64,000 nt of DNA from Paralichthys olivaceus. Lineage: Eukaryota; Chordata; Actinopteri; Pleuronectiformes; Paralichthyidae. The position numbers and the translations under genes are program-made. The notes under the pieces were generated by a model. It searched no databases and was not told where the DNA came from. It saw nothing but the letters and a program-made list of their open reading frames with translations. Below, one piece after another: positions 1 to 13,998 of this stretch (its first letter is position 1; every line of letters starts with the position of its first letter). The DNA lies in contig NC_091108.1 in the NCBI RefSeq assembly GCF_024713975.1, positions 6,067,001-6,131,000 on the forward strand, in the 5' to 3' direction.

Positions 1-1410
1 TGCTGCTGCAGCTGAATCAGGTGGAGCCTCTGTACACAGACGGGTCAGTCTCATTGACCATCAGGCCCATTAGCATGTGCAAACACACACACACACACAC
101 TTTTATACACATAGAGAGGAAGGTCAGTGTGGAGCACTGTGCAAACACTGGGATAGACTCTGTTGGATATAAAATTCAATCAGACTGTGAGATAAAAGCA
201 TCAATGGCAGTCGTTTTCTGCAACTTCCTCTTCTGTTTTTATCCACCGGTTTAGTAGGATTTCTTTCCTATTTATAATTATTTTCCAATGTCACGAGGAA
301 ACTGTGGAAGACATATCAAGTCACAACAAAGGTGACTCATTCTCAGACAAAGTGGAGGAGATGATTAGCTTTTGAACAGAGACACAAGAAACACTTCAAA
401 TTAAAAGCCACATTCAAAAGGATTTGTCAGTCTTTGGGTTATTATGGAGTCCGTCAACATTTTCACACCTCACGCTGCAGAGATGAGCATCTCGAGAGTC
501 CAGGGGAAATAAAAACTGAGGAGATAAGAGCTTGGCCACATTCATCTCACGTTACATCTCTTTGCACATACATGGATCCACATTTCCTTTTCTCAAACAC
601 CTCATTAACTTGTGTAACTGTAAAAAATAACTCGGATCATAGTTGTTGTCATAGTGCAGCTCCTGTGCTCTGCCGCCTGAGAGCTGGTCTGACCTGAGCT
701 GTGCTGTGACATTTTGCCAAACCAGTTCCCTCTCCACAGGGCCCGATTAGTTTAGTAACAGCCTTTTGTTTGGCTTCAGCATTACTGAACATAATATTGA
801 CTTCTTCTCCTCTTGTCTTCAGTAGGTAGCTTCTCTGTTTGAAGATTTGTGAGGCTTCAGCTACAATAATAAAGGTAAGTTTGTTGCATTTTCTGTGGAA
901 GAACACGGTCTCTTAATTTTTCAGTGTAGCACAGAGCGATCTCTGTTTTGACCTTAAGTCACACCGTGTCATCTTGTTGTACAAAACATTTTAGGTCATG
1001 TTATACACACTAATGCAGCTTCATCTGAAGTAATTCACAACACTGAAACACAGCTCGTGTTGTGTTGTATTGTATATTTGAAAAGTTGCTCATTGCTGCA
1101 TATTGTCACAGTGTCTCGATGTTTTTTAAACTCCTCATCCACGTAGAATGAAAAGTCAAGTCAATGAATTTGTGCATTTCATACAAAGACAAAGGAAACC
1201 AATAAAAAGTTCATTTAAAGGAGACAGTTCATGTTTTTTCAGTTTAACCCTTTCCTCTGGTGTGTTCTATACATTTTTCTGTGCATGTAAATGTTGTGCG
1301 AAGTTAGAAAGCCGTAGGGAGGCTCATCTCTCCCACAGACTTACTTCCAGGGTATTCTTTGCTCTGCACTTGTCATCTCTTAGACTCTTTGTTGTTTCTC
1401 TATCTCTCAG

Positions 1411-1928
1411 TGCTGATGAACGTGTCTCTGCCTCGGCCTCCGATGGCCACGCCGCTAACTTCCTCAGTCCAGGCATGACTGTCACCCCAAAAAAGTCCAG
1501 TCCTCAGCCTGCTTCCTCTTCTTACAGCACAAGTGCCAGGTCTGTGAACGTGTATTTTAAGAATTGATTTCCATCATCTTCACATCATGTGTCACATTAA
1601 CATTACGACCGACAGTGTCTGAATTTAACTTTGCCTCGTACATGAAACTGTTTCCAGGTTCATTTCAGACCTGAGAGAGATGCGTCGTATACAATCTGTC
1701 TGAGTCAGGCTTTTTGTGGGGGTGGGAATCCTTTTGATTTCATGTTGCTTTATGCTACTAGGTATTTAACATCATTTTCATGCTTTTCTTAATTTATTGT
1801 CATAACTTCTTCAACCTTGCTTGAGAAAGTTACTGCAAAGGTCATTTTGAGTTTTGGCTCAAAAATATAAAAAGTTATCTATGTCTAATGGAAGCTCCAA
1901 ATCTTGAATTGAGCAATGATACTGAATG

Positions 1929-1963
<35 letters not shown>

Positions 1964-4900
1964 ATAGACTAAGTTGTGTGTGTGAATGTTTTAGCACTGA
2001 CATCACATTTTGATTTACCTGTTGAACCTTATCTCATCACATACCAACTAGATCTGATCCCGTGCAGATGGATGACGCCGACGGCCTGCGGTTGAAGCCT
2101 CTCCCCCTCTCCGAGGACGGGCAGTCACTGACTTCCTCCTTTGCTGAACCCATCAACCTAGAAGGTCAGCTGTCTGCTGGGATGAGGAGCTGCTGAAAGC
2201 TCCTTGTAGCTTCTGTCACGATAACAGCTCATTGAAGTTTGAATTTGGCCTTGTCTTTATTTTTGTGAGGTTTAATCCTCTTCTTATGTGACATCGTACA
2301 AAGATACATGTTTAGTCACTTTGTTTATTAACTAATGGTCTGATAATTGATATGATAGTGATATTGTCATCAAAGAATATTACAGATGATATATGATTAT
2401 ACAACATGAGGATAGAAATAATATATTTTTATTTCATCATATTTTTGTCCAAAATAGACAAAGACCTGTGTTTAATGCTGCAGTGTCATTATTGTAATAA
2501 CATGTTTGTAATGGTTCAATTCCTCTTTTAAGAGCAGCTATGGTAGACCAGACTTTTCCCCCATTTTCATAAGATCTGAGAGCACAAACCCTGTTTTGAT
2601 GACACAAGTGTGACTGTCTATGTACTCAGATTCCCATTATGCTCGGCTGCGAAGTGAGCTTGAGTTCGATGCCCAGAACCTGGAGGCGGAGTCCTGGAGT
2701 GTGGCCGTGGATCAGAACTACCTGAAGGCCCTGAACAAAGAGGCTGTTAATAGACAGGATGTCATCTATGGTAGGCAGAACCATCTCGTTCTCTGCTTAA
2801 ATAAACTGTAACAGTACGAGAACCTTTTTTTTTTTTTTTTTACATTTTCACCAATTTTTAAAAGAATAATTCATGGGTCTTAATGAAAAAATTTGTGTTC
2901 GCAATTTGGTGCAGCTTGATTCAATTCACAGGGACTGTTGGGACGTAGTAGTTCTGTGTGCTCTACTGAGTTCCATTTTAATATAATTGCCCCAAATCCA
3001 AATGTGAAATTTGATTTTGTTTCAGAAAGTGTGTGTTCATACAGACAGAACTTTTTCATGACATATCATCCACTGGAAATGATGAATCTGTGCTTACTGA
3101 CTGCAGAGTACACAGTAATTGTTCCGTTTAAGAAGATAGTTGGTGTCTGTAATTATGACGATGATGAATGTTTCCCATCAAACGGCCCGCTGACATTTGG
3201 GAAACATTCATCATAACCCTAACCCTAAACACTAATGCTATGATAAGTGGCGGCAGCAATTGTGTTTTGTCTTACGTAAGCTCACCTGAGAAGATTCTGT
3301 ATTTCCTGGCTTTGACTTTGCTTTGTTTACAAATGTTGTTGCCACTGTAACCCAGATACATGTTCTTAGTGTCAGGCACTCGACACAGACTTCTTTCAGA
3401 CTAGTGTCCTCTGTCGATTCCCTAGAGTTGATGCAGACGGAGATGCACCATGTGCGCACCTTAAAAATCCTCCTCTACGTCTACATGCACGAGTTGAGGC
3501 AGTCTCACCTGATCGATGAAGCCAGACTTGAGTGGCTCTTCCCCGGAGTGGACTCCCTCCTCAGTTTCCATCAGCACTTCCTCAATTGCCTCAAAGCTCG
3601 CCAAAGCCAAAGTCTGGAGGAAGGCGACGCAAACAGCTACCAAATCACACAGCTCGGGGACATCCTCATCTCACAGGTAGGTTAGAGTAACTTTAAGGAA
3701 ATTCCTGAAAGAACAACGTTACAGAGGATGTTGTAAAGATCTGACATGCAGCTCTGACATTGTTAATATTGGTCAAAGGTCAGACAAAGGGTTCAACAAT
3801 CATTAAAGATCTCGGCTTTATTCAGGAATAAATGATTGTGTTTATAATACACTTGTTTTTCCTGCTTAGCACACCTCTCTTTTTTTATCCACCCCTCGTC
3901 ACTCGCTTTGCATGTGTTGTCTGCACGTGTTCATAGGAATGGCTTAGAATGCCTAAAACGCTCTGTAAGGGACTCCAGATGGATGGGTATGGTCCATAAG
4001 CCCAGGAATGATGCTGGGTCACAGGCATCACATTCCTCGAGAAGCATTTTTCCTCTGTAGTCAATATCCTGAATGCACAGAGGCAGCAGAGCTTCTGCTG
4101 TGAGTCGGAGCCTCGCGTTCAGAGCTGCACATGAAGAGAGGGTTCAGTGTTTATGCCTCTGCGTCTGGAAGCACTGTGTTTTCAGATCATCGGTTTGGCC
4201 CTTTCTCTTCGACACTTAAAGAACAAATGAAACTGTTCTGGTCTTGACTGTATCATAATCTGGATGTAAACTACTGACATCTAATTATATCGTATTATCT
4301 CTAAGAATCTGCCTCTCTTCGCTGCCGTGCATTTACTTGATATTTCTGTAACTGGACAGTTTTCAGATCAACTGGGAGATGGGATGATGGAGTGTTACAG
4401 TATTTTCTGCAGCCATCAAAAAGAAGCCATCAGCTTTTACAAAGAGCAGCTGCAAAACAACAAGAAGCTGCAGATTCTTATCAGGGTAAGAATCTCCTTT
4501 CTTTTCATGGACGTGTTGCCCTTCAAGACACAGGGAGGCTAAATGTGTCTGAGCATCAGTGTAGTATTTAAGAAGCAGCACAAACACCCGTGATCATATC
4601 AACCTGCAAAACTAGTCTGTGATGCTTCCACTCAAAACAGCAAATAAAGAAAATATCAGAATAGTCCTAAGTGCTACTTCAGTAATCTTTTCTTTTTTAT
4701 ATCTTACAGAAATTAGGTCAACTTCCTCTGGTGCGAAGGTTGGGAATCCCTGAATGTTTTTTATTGGTGACTCAACGCATCACAAAATATCCTGTCCTGG
4801 TGGAGCGAATCATACAAAACAGTGAAGGTAAAATCTCATCGCACATGTGGCTCGTCTACATTTGGTTGTAGTCGTTTGTCTTGTTAGTCGTTTTGGCCAC

Positions 4901-7900
4901 CTTCTCCCGCAACACAGATTCAGTTTGAAATGGTCCTATTATAACTATTTCATGCTCCTTGCAGCTGACACAGAAGAGTGCAAGTCTCTGGTACAAGGTT
5001 TAGTGCGAATCAAAGACACCATCTTCCAGGTGGACGCTCAGGTGAGCGAATACGAGAAAGCTGCTCGTCTGAGGGACATCATCCTGCGTCTGGACACAAA
5101 ATCTCAGGGTCGACTGAAGAACGGTAGAGTGTTCCGCAGAGACGATCTGATCCAGGGAGACAGGACGCTGCTGCACGAGGGCACCATCACCTGGAAGACC
5201 TCTGGTAGACAGAAAGGTGTGTGGAGAGTCTCTTGTCATTGTGGCTCAATTGATGAACATTACTTTTTCAAGGGTTTTGTTACTATTTGTCTGGATTGCA
5301 AGGAAATAAATTCTGTCAAAGTGCTGCTCTCAATGTTGGAGCAATTATGTTTAGTAATTAGATTATTGCCAAATCACAAATTAGATATTTTCGCTTTAAT
5401 TTTTTGGTTGCTCAGTGTTTGTTAATGGGTTGACAGGTCTACTTCTGTCCTTTTGTCTTCTAGTAGAATGTTAAATGGGCCAAATTGCTTTTGTGAAAGC
5501 TGGAAGATTGACAGAACCAGTTGTGTAGCAGCATATTTTAATGTCATCTCTTAAATTTCAAAGATGAACAGTCGCACAAAACGTAAAAGTCAGACATGTC
5601 TCTTTCATCTTTCTCTGTACAGTAGCTTGAGTCAGAACATTGAGCGGTTGTGTTTTGATAATAAGCAGCTTGACTCTTCCCCTGCAGAGATCCTTGCTGT
5701 GCTGCTGTCAGACGTGCTCCTCCTCTTACAGGAGAAGGATCAGAAGTTTCTGTTTGCTGCTGTGGTGAGCTCAGTCAAAACATATTTAAATATCTAAACA
5801 TCAATATCAAACACTGTTTATTTGTTTTATACTCCCCCACCCCCTTTTATAGTTTTTACAGGGGTTCTGGATTCAGGTTGTCCATACCTCCCATTTTGAA
5901 AAAACTGATTCGATTTTGTCACACTGACTTAACAAAACACGTTTTAGACCATAACCTGAAGAATAATGTACTAATTATGACATTTACAGACAAATATGAA
6001 ATGTGAAAGTTTTATTTCTCTGTGACATCATATTATTCTGCAAAAGCACCTCTCTGGTCATTATTTAACTCCATAACTGAGGAGTAGAAGGGGACGTGTG
6101 ACCATATTTCCTGCGACTTGAGTTGGTAATTCTCGTTAATAATGTGTCTAAGCTCCTGGACATTCCATGATGCGCTAAAAATAAATAGTGATTGTTCAAG
6201 GTTGATAATCTTTTAATCCCGGCCGACCGGGGCAGATCATGATGACTGTTTGAATATTAACCTTTTATTTGTCGTTGTGACTCATGCAGGAAAACAAACC
6301 ATCCATAATCTCCCTTCATGGGCTGATCATCAGGGAAGTGGCCCATGAAGACAAAGCCATGTTTCTTATCAGTGCCTGCAACTCCAGCGTGCCAGAGATG
6401 TACGAGATCCACACAGGCTCCAGAGATGAACGCATCACCTGGATGACACTCATACGTGAAGCTGTGGAACAGTAAGCTGAGAGATTCTAGGCAGAGGAGA
6501 GCTGGCTGAGATTTATTGGGAAAACAAAACTGACTGTGAATGTTTGATGGAACAGTTGCAGTACTTGTTTAATACATCTACCAATAGAAGAACAAAATAA
6601 GCGCATCAGACCCTGTTCAAATAGTAAATCACTCAGATTCCTCTGACCTCATCAGTCAGGGTCTTGTGGTCATTTAAAGCTTTATCCTCACTGCCGGTTA
6701 GATTATGAGAAAACTAAATGTGATTTTGATGTTTTATTTATTATTTATATTAGACAGTACTGAGTCAAATGTCGGTGTTATCCAGTTATCCACAGGAGGA
6801 GCAGCACCGTGAACTGATCGCTAAACTGCAGCATTGTCAAGGTAAGCCTTTTTCTCTGGGGAGAAGTTTAGGAAAATGTTGAAGTCAAAATAAGAAATTA
6901 CTCAAATTTACATTCACATGTGATTAGTTTAAAGTTTTTGAAGTTTTAAAGTATCAAGCCTTAATGAAACAGCCTTTGTTTGGAGGAAACAACCTTTCAA
7001 TTAAGAACTGTAATAAAGTTATTCTGAATGTCTCTTTATTTTCATGTATGTGAGTAAGTTTTTTTAAGTTATCGAAGTGAGATTGAAGAAATGTTAGTTG
7101 TTGGCTCATAAAGGAAAAGAAACTTGACCATTAGAATTTCGAGGTAATCAAAGTATCTGAAGTTCATACTATAACCTTTTACACCCTGGCAGTGTAGGAA
7201 CCATAATGTATTCCAGTTCCACACAGAAGGAAAGACAACACCTGCGCTAACTACTTTATGTTTATTGCTTTATTTCACACTGTTGCTGTTTAGATGCTCT
7301 GAAGGAGAGGGATGAGCAGATAACACAGAGTCTGGCAGCGAAGCAGCAGATCTTCGCTGCTCTGTTTGAGAGTGTGATGGAGCAGGAAACACCACACAAA
7401 GGCCTGCTGCTCCGAGGAGATGCTACTGACCTGCAGCAGGGAGAGATGCTCCTCAAAGGAGCCATTCATGAGGGTAAGGAAGAGACATTAGTTTCTACTC
7501 TAGCTCGTTTTGTTTCTCATGGCTGTAACAATGAGGCGGTTTTTTAAGCATCAGGTGTTTTTGCATTGAGTAGCCGTGAAAACCTGAAGTTACAGTAAAA
7601 TGTTCTCACGTCAGTTTTTCCTCCTCATCAAGTCATGACTCAGAGCACTGACAATGTCTTTTCAAGAAGAGATTAAGAAGCTTTTTCTTTTGTCTTCTAG
7701 TGGAAAACCTGCAGAACCTGCTCTGCTCAAGAATAAAAGACCCAAACCCTCCAGTAGACGAGAGTAAGATGCAGGGAGGGCTCCTGAGGCGGGCCGAGAC
7801 CTTTGCAGCCGGCGACGGCGACTCCTATGCAGACATCATGAACAGTGCGTTGTGTTAAGTTCTTTTATTAATAATGATGTTAGGTCTATATTAACAAGAA

Positions 7901-10504
7901 CAAAATCATAATTTAATGAGAACAAATCCTAATATTTCAAGGTAGAGAGAGAGCGCTGGTAGTTATACATTATTGTGTAAATAATAACGCACAGATGTTG
8001 TGATTGAGTTGAGCGACTTTGGATGTGTGTGGTGTACTATCCTCAGGTGGAGATGTGGCTGAGAGGCCTGGCAGCGCAGAGGGCAGTGCTGTGTACGTCA
8101 ATCGCAGCAGCAGCACTCCTCAGCTCCAGGAAATCCTGTACTCTGAAGGCCTGGAACAGTCTGTGAGGGAGACAAGAGTAAACAATCTCAACCATGCCTC
8201 CATTTGGTGATTAAAAAAAAAAAAGAAGTATTTATGATTCCTGTTTTAATTTCATTCCAGGCTGATGACGACACACTCCCTGAGCCAGACTTGAACTCAG
8301 TGTCCAGTCACTTCCCTGGAGCAGAGGTAACTCTTCTAATACTTTAATTAAGTTTCTTCTCTTCAATCTGTATCCATGCTGATGTATGTCACTTACTCTT
8401 ATACTTTTGTAGGTGTGTGACAGGGTCATATCACTTGCACAGATGCTCCACAGCTTACAGGTAACACACTGCTAAAAACAGTAGTGACATGATATTTTGC
8501 TCTTGGCTGTCTTCATGACGTTAAATGTTTGCATTTCTGAAAATAATATCACAAGTTTTCTTATGTTTGTTTATATTCAATATGCAGGCAATCATAGCGC
8601 AACAGACCAGCCAGCTTGAGCTGCAGCGTGTTTTTCAGTCAAACAGCCAGCAGCCCTCTCGCCATTACAGCAACGTGCTGCTTGAGCGGGAGAAACAGCG
8701 CAGCCTGGAGAAGCAGAGGGAGGAGCTCGCCAACCTGCACAAGCTGCAGACGCAGCATCGAGAGGAGCAGCAGCGTTGGGAGAAGGACAGGGAGCGGCAA
8801 AGGATTCAGATTGAGGCTCTGGAGGATCAGCTGCAGCAGAGGGAGGAGGAGTGCAGCAAGTGGGAGGAGAAGCTGAGTGGGGAGAAGGGCGAGCTGGAGA
8901 GGCAGTGGGAGAACTACCAGCAGGACCTGGAGCGGCTGAGGGAGTCGACGCAATCAGTGGAAAAGGAGCGCGAGCGTCTGACACAGGAGAGGGAGCGTTT
9001 GGAGCAGTTTCAGGAGAAGTTGAAGTCAAAGTTAACGCAGCTTCCATACTCAGGACACTATGATGATCCCGCACAAGTAAAAAATCAGATTCTCTGAATA
9101 TTTATCAATATTAGAAGTCAAAGGTGAGACGAGTTCACTTATTCATTTTCTCTTTCCAACACCAGGGTCTCTACAGTTACCCGTCATTCAGAAGCATATT
9201 GAACGGAAGTGGGCGTGTGACCCTGACTCCAAAGCCCAGCATCTTGCTCGCCTCCAGTCCCATGGAAGTTCCTCCAAAGGTTCCCCCGCGCAAAGGGAGC
9301 ATCAACCCCCAAGCAGCCAAATCGGAGCTGCCCATCCACCTGATCAGCACCACCAACCAGGTGCTCAAACCCCCCGTCGTGCAGCAGCAGATCCCCACCA
9401 AGCTGGCCACTCTGTCCAAGGGGAAGGACAAGGGCTCCAAGAGCAAAGGGTCTCACCAGAGAACACACAGCGCAGGTCAACACACAGTCAACATTATGTC
9501 TTCATAGTACAAGCATCAAGTTTACTTCGGACATTTGTGTATTTTCTCCTTGTTTTCCTTTATGTTTCTAATGTTCTTCAGACAAATCTGGTCTTTACCA
9601 TTTATCCATTTAAACAGTCTGCTGATATTGGGGCTTTATGTAAGAAAGCCGTGTCCGACTTAGTTGCTTTGGACGTTTTCTGGAACTTTTCGTGCCAGCC
9701 TCATAGTTAGATAGAAAAAAAATCATAGCAAGTGATTGTGTTGATGTTTGTAACACAGGAAATATCTCAGGATGAAAACCAGTTGTCATACAGTACATGT
9801 ATAAGATGCTGACGTCAACGAGATTCAAGAGCTTATAGTGTTGCAGCCCAATGCTGGTGTTTTAAATTCTTCATGAAAGGCAAACTAGAGAAAAAACTTA
9901 ATGTCTCAGTCATTGTTTATCAGCAGTGGAGTTGTGGCCCAGTTGTTAGCACCATAAATAGCATTTAGCTAGCTCAAAACAGCTGTAAAATTCAAATACC
10001 TCCAATTCTTGTTGGTGTTTATGTAACATCATCGCATGGGATTTTAAAACCACGTCAAAAATGTATCATGAATAAACAGGAAATGAATAAAATATGTCTT
10101 TGTACATCTACAGCCTCTATAGATGTGAACCAGGTGCTGCCCATCCGAGTGACGGGGAAGGAAGGAGGCAGCATGAGAGCCATGAGGACCGCCAGCCCTC
10201 AGAGAATCTACCAGTCGGGTACAGACTGTAGAGAAACATCAGTCATAACATCAAAAACACAAACGCCAGATGATTGAAACCCTCTCACTTTGCTGTTATT
10301 CCACAGGCACGTACTGTAGCTCTCCTAATTTTTTTCCTCGTCCCTTCAGACACCTTCAAACCTCCAGGATCTGGACACAATGTGAAGACGTCTCAGTCGT
10401 TCAGCACACAGAAGAAGAGCAGCAGCGATGGTCCTCCTCCAGCACCACCTCCTTTCCCCAAAGAGGTTCTTGAAGCAGGCAAAGAGAAGGTGATCTTCCT
10501 TTAA
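1411..10504 (+). CDS. ARHGEF18: ARHGEF18 (p114RhoGEF-like), 3' part, 19 coding exons
   Basis: Guanine-nucleotide exchange factor for RhoA/Rac1, acting at cell junctions and on actomyosin. Exons: 1411-1539, 2052-2164, 2630-2770, 3426-3676, 4360-4485, 4710-4827, 4965-5216, 5688-5764, 6290-6471, 6786-6841, 7294-7473, 7701-7844, 8047-8177, 8261-8326, 8413-8460, 8588-9076, 9166-9475, 10114-10218, 10350-10504 (stop TAA). All junctions are GT-AG and stay in phase, giving about 1,023 residues. The DH domain starts near [20 protein letters not shown] and includes [20 protein letters not shown]. The PH domain (exons from 4965 to 6471) contains [10 protein letters not shown] and [22 protein letters not shown]-like motif ([10 protein letters not shown]) follows, then a long Glu/Arg/Gln coiled coil with [14 protein letters not shown] in exon 8588-9076. 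The last two features fit ARHGEF18 better than the relatives AKAP13, ARHGEF2 or ARHGEF28. The 5' end lies beyond the window; bases 1-18 may be the end of an earlier exon, but this is unproven. Convergent with SPPL2B. Confidence 0.9.
3161..3229. repeat. 17-bp inverted repeat beside a telomere-like motif
   Basis: ATGATGAATGTTTCCCA (3,161-3,177) pairs perfectly with TGGGAAACATTCATCAT (3,198-3,214) across a 20-nt loop. CATAACCCTAACCCTAAAC follows directly. In an ARHGEF18 intron. Confidence 0.9.
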
Positions 10505-12500
10505 TCACAAACCACAGAAAGAGTGGAGCCGAGGGCTCGTCCAGGATAAAGACATGAAAAAAAAAATCATGGAAAGAACGATGGAGCTGTGAAAAGAAAC
10601 TTTATGTGACTTCAGGATCTTGTGTCCACATGTGACCAGTACGAAGAGGCCAGTCACTGGACACGAGAAGAATCAGCTGAACATTGAAAAGAGAAATATG
10701 ATGGACATGGTTTATTAGAAGAAGAAAAAAAAACAGAGGCCCAATTGTACATTCAGGAACAATTTTATGATTTTTTTTTTTAAAGCTGTTGCTGAAACTT
10801 TCCTAAGTATCTTTTTATCATTTTTTTTATTTTAAATGAAAGTAGGTCGGTCTGTAACCTTTTAGCACTCGTGTCTTAACTTATACGCTTTTCTTTTTAA
10901 TTTAATGAATGACGAATACGATGTGAAGAAGCTATAGACTCAATAAGTTTACATCTGTTTAGATCTGAAGTGCCAAGCACGTAATTTAGTTTCAGAAAGA
11001 ATCAAAACACTTTGACGTTTGATGGTAAATTAACAGGGTTTGTGTAAAAAGCTGGAGTCTGGTTGTAAAGTTATACTTTGTATAAATGAAGAAAAGTGAA
11101 GGAGGAGTTTGTGAGTTTGTTTCCTGAGTGGACACAGTGAGAGCGTTAGCAGGAGAGTTTCAGGTTCACAACCAGACGACTGTTCAAGGTTCAGTGTGTA
11201 AGATTTAGGTGAAAGGGATCTATCAGCAAAAATTGAATATAAAATAATCCTAGTGATGTTTTCACTGTTTCATCTAAATTGTAATTGTTGTTTTCTTTAT
11301 TCTAGAATGAGCCGTTTATATTTCCTTTTTTTTACATCGGTAGCGGGTCCTCTCTACGGAGGCCGCCATGATTTTTTTACAGTCGTCCAAACTGGACAAA
11401 CTAAAAACCTTTTGAGTTTTTATGACGACTGAAGTCTACCACAGGTTCTCTGTCATGTTTGGAAGTGGAGGGTGAGGTGAGGGGTTTTCAGCTGCTATAT
11501 GCAACTACACCACTAGATGTCACTAAATTCTACACACTGAACCTTTAAACAATGTCCCGACATCATTTAACATTAACTTTGTTGATAATTTTCTGTGGTG
11601 ACGCACTGACCGCTGTCACCTCATCATCCCCCAAATCCCAACTAAGTCACAGAATAAAAAGAAGGGGATGGCGACAACTTCCAGTGTTTTTGTGGATTTA
11701 CTTCATGTGGCTGAAGAAAACCTGAAATGATTAAGTATGTTTGTTTTTTACAAACCCAGGTCTTTTAAAGTCTGTATTCAAACAGGTGATGCCCATGTGA
11801 TATGTGCTTGTAGCCCTGAACCTCATACTGTGAAAATAGGTCTCGCAAAATGAGGTTGTGACAAATCATGTATGGAAACATTTTAGTTTCCCTGTGGGGT
11901 TGTTGACCTCTGGTTACGCTGTGCAGGTTGATAGTCTTATTACCCATAGTGCCACATTATCCCACCGATCAATAGGTTGTGGGAAGATGTCAAGTTTAGC
12001 TGCAATGCACCAATTAATGTGGGGGAGAGCGGCCGGCTGTCGGCCAAATATCCAACCACTCATTGAAGTCCAGTTGAGAACTTTATTCAGGCTTTACTTC
12101 TTATTCTCGTTTAATCCGTATTAATGGCCATAATTTACTGTGCATGCGAGAGAAGAGTCCTGACTTCAGGACTGGAAATCAGAGCAGGACCAAGGTACAA
12201 ACTTTGCACCGGGAGGTTTGATTGTGAGCTGATCAGATCAGTGATCCAGAGTGAGTAGAAGCCCACAGTCCCTCACTTTGACTCACTGAGTCCAGGAAAC
12301 TGAGGCTCTTTGTCAGACGGTCTCGGCCAGACACACGATGAAAAGACACATTCAGATTCAGAGGCATCAACGTCTGAGTAAAGCACAGACTGAATCCTGA
12401 GTGAAGCTGAAACAAATCTTAAAACCTGCAAATCAGGGACGTCTGAAGCTCTGTGTGATACTGTGCAACAAAAACTAATCACACCACATCTCAAATACAA
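10505..12500 (+). other. ARHGEF18 3' UTR and convergent intergenic region
   Basis: No supportable coding sequence. The ARHGEF18 3' UTR follows the stop at 10,504. An AATAAA at about 11,653 is the first plausible poly(A) signal, but the end was not determined. A MITE lies inside the region (listed separately). The right limit is set by the likely end of the SPPL2B transcript coming from the other strand. Confidence 0.55.
11186..11545. mobile_element. MITE, about 360 bp, terminal inverted repeats
   Basis: The two ends are inverted repeats of about 23 nt: left AAGGTTCAGTGTGTAAG at 11,186, and the complement of the right end reads AAGGTTCAGTGTGTAGA from 11,545 inwards (21 of 23 positions match). 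The element holds no ORF. The pattern of an end reading 'ttcagtgtgtaagattta' with 'cactagatgtcactaaatt' near the other end is a common non-autonomous DNA-transposon theme in fish genomes. A target-site duplication could not be defined. It lies in the ARHGEF18 3' UTR or just past it. Confidence 0.75.
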
Positions 12501-13998
12501 TGTTTGTTTATTATATGTTTTCCTCAACAGAGGCTTTAAAAACCACTTGGTGACAACAAGCTGTACCAGTGAATAATCTCATCCTGTAAAAACACAGCGA
12601 GGGCTAACGACCCGGTGGTGCTCCCATCTGACCTCTGGCCTTTAACCCTCGACTCTCACACACCGGTGTACAGGGTGAAGCGGCTGCAGGGCTCTGGTGT
12701 TCAGGATGAATATTAGATTTACTGATACCTTGGTTTCCATTTCTTTAAACATCATTTACAGACATAAACCAACAACTTATGTCGGCACACAAATTAAAAA
12801 AATATTGTGCAAATGCTTCTTTTGAACTGAACTAGGAACATTGGTAACACAACCTGTCGCTCGCTCGTCATTGTTTAGAGAACAGCACCTGTGTTTGTCA
12901 TAAAGCAACTTTTACACATTCCACCTCTCCTCACGGACACTGTAAGGCCAAAACCAGTTCTTAAGACAGTTGGAGGACCTACTCGGGGAATAAAAATCGC
13001 GGTGGCCAACATTTGGCACCACCGATAATGCATACAAAGCCCATATTACAGATTATACACTGCTTTTTATATAAAGGTCAAATCATAACATGCAAAACAA
13101 AAAATATACAAAAACAAACGTGAAAACATCAACAATGATATTGAATCATTTTGGCTCAGTCAACAACCAAGATGGGGTCACGTTCAAACAGGTGATGAGC
13201 GTCTTCAGTCATCACTGCTGTGCTTTATATTCTGACAGGTTATAATGTATCAGAGGAATAAAGACAAATCAAAGTATTAATTCTGAAATCATTTAGAAAA
13301 CAATAATAATAATAATCACTACATTTCTGATGAAGTGCTTGAAAATGTTTCCATAAAAACATTTTCAGCCGTCAGATTTAAGCCGACTGTGTCCAACAGT
13401 TTTTATAACAAAATGTCCTGAATCACTTCAGGTGGCGATTGCAGTGTGTAACATAACTACTTCCATCACTTTTTATTTCATATATTACTTATAAAGATGG
13501 ACAACATGACAGCTCCTTAAAAGTGAAGCTAAATCCCCTGAAACTGAATCATCAAAATAGCTGCTAAATATTTTCTACGTCATAGAAAGTTAGTGTGTTT
13601 GGTCCGAGGGTTCCAAACCTAAGATCTCTCTTGTTTTTAGAGTTTTAAACTACATAGTGGAGTCAAAAGTTGAATATCTGCCTCAAGTAGAAAATATTAC
13701 AACTGAAGTGAAAAGACTACTTGAGTAAATGTACGTTCCACCACTGATACAGATGGGACATTATGTAGTAGAGGAGGGTCTTGGTGCTGCTGTGCAGGTT
13801 TTATACTTGGTGTGTTTGTCAGTTTCAATGCCTCGACTGTGTGTGCGTGTGTGTTTGTCCACTGACCTCATCTGCTCGTCCCCTGACACCAAGTGCAAGT
13901 ACTTAAAATGTCCACTGACTGAAATACTATGTAGAAAAAAAAAATCGACAACAAATAAAACATGAAATGAAGTGGAAAATGCCGTACTGGAAGTCCTT
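12500..13998 (-). other. SPPL2B 3' UTR (predicted)
   Basis: About 1.5 kb downstream of the SPPL2B stop without a credible ORF. A reverse-strand AATAAA (TTTATT at about 12,507 on the + strand) is a candidate poly(A) signal and would place the transcript end near 12.5 kb. The extent is inferred. Confidence 0.5.

Noticed and set aside
1-20. Possible exon end CTGCTGCAGCTGAATCAG followed by GTGG
   Set aside because: Only 18 bases visible and the donor is weak; it cannot be tied to ARHGEF18 from this window.
8592-9074. 160-codon reverse ORF rich in Ala/Pro/Ser
   Set aside because: Antisense shadow of the ARHGEF18 coiled-coil exon; composition follows from complementing Glu/Gln codons.
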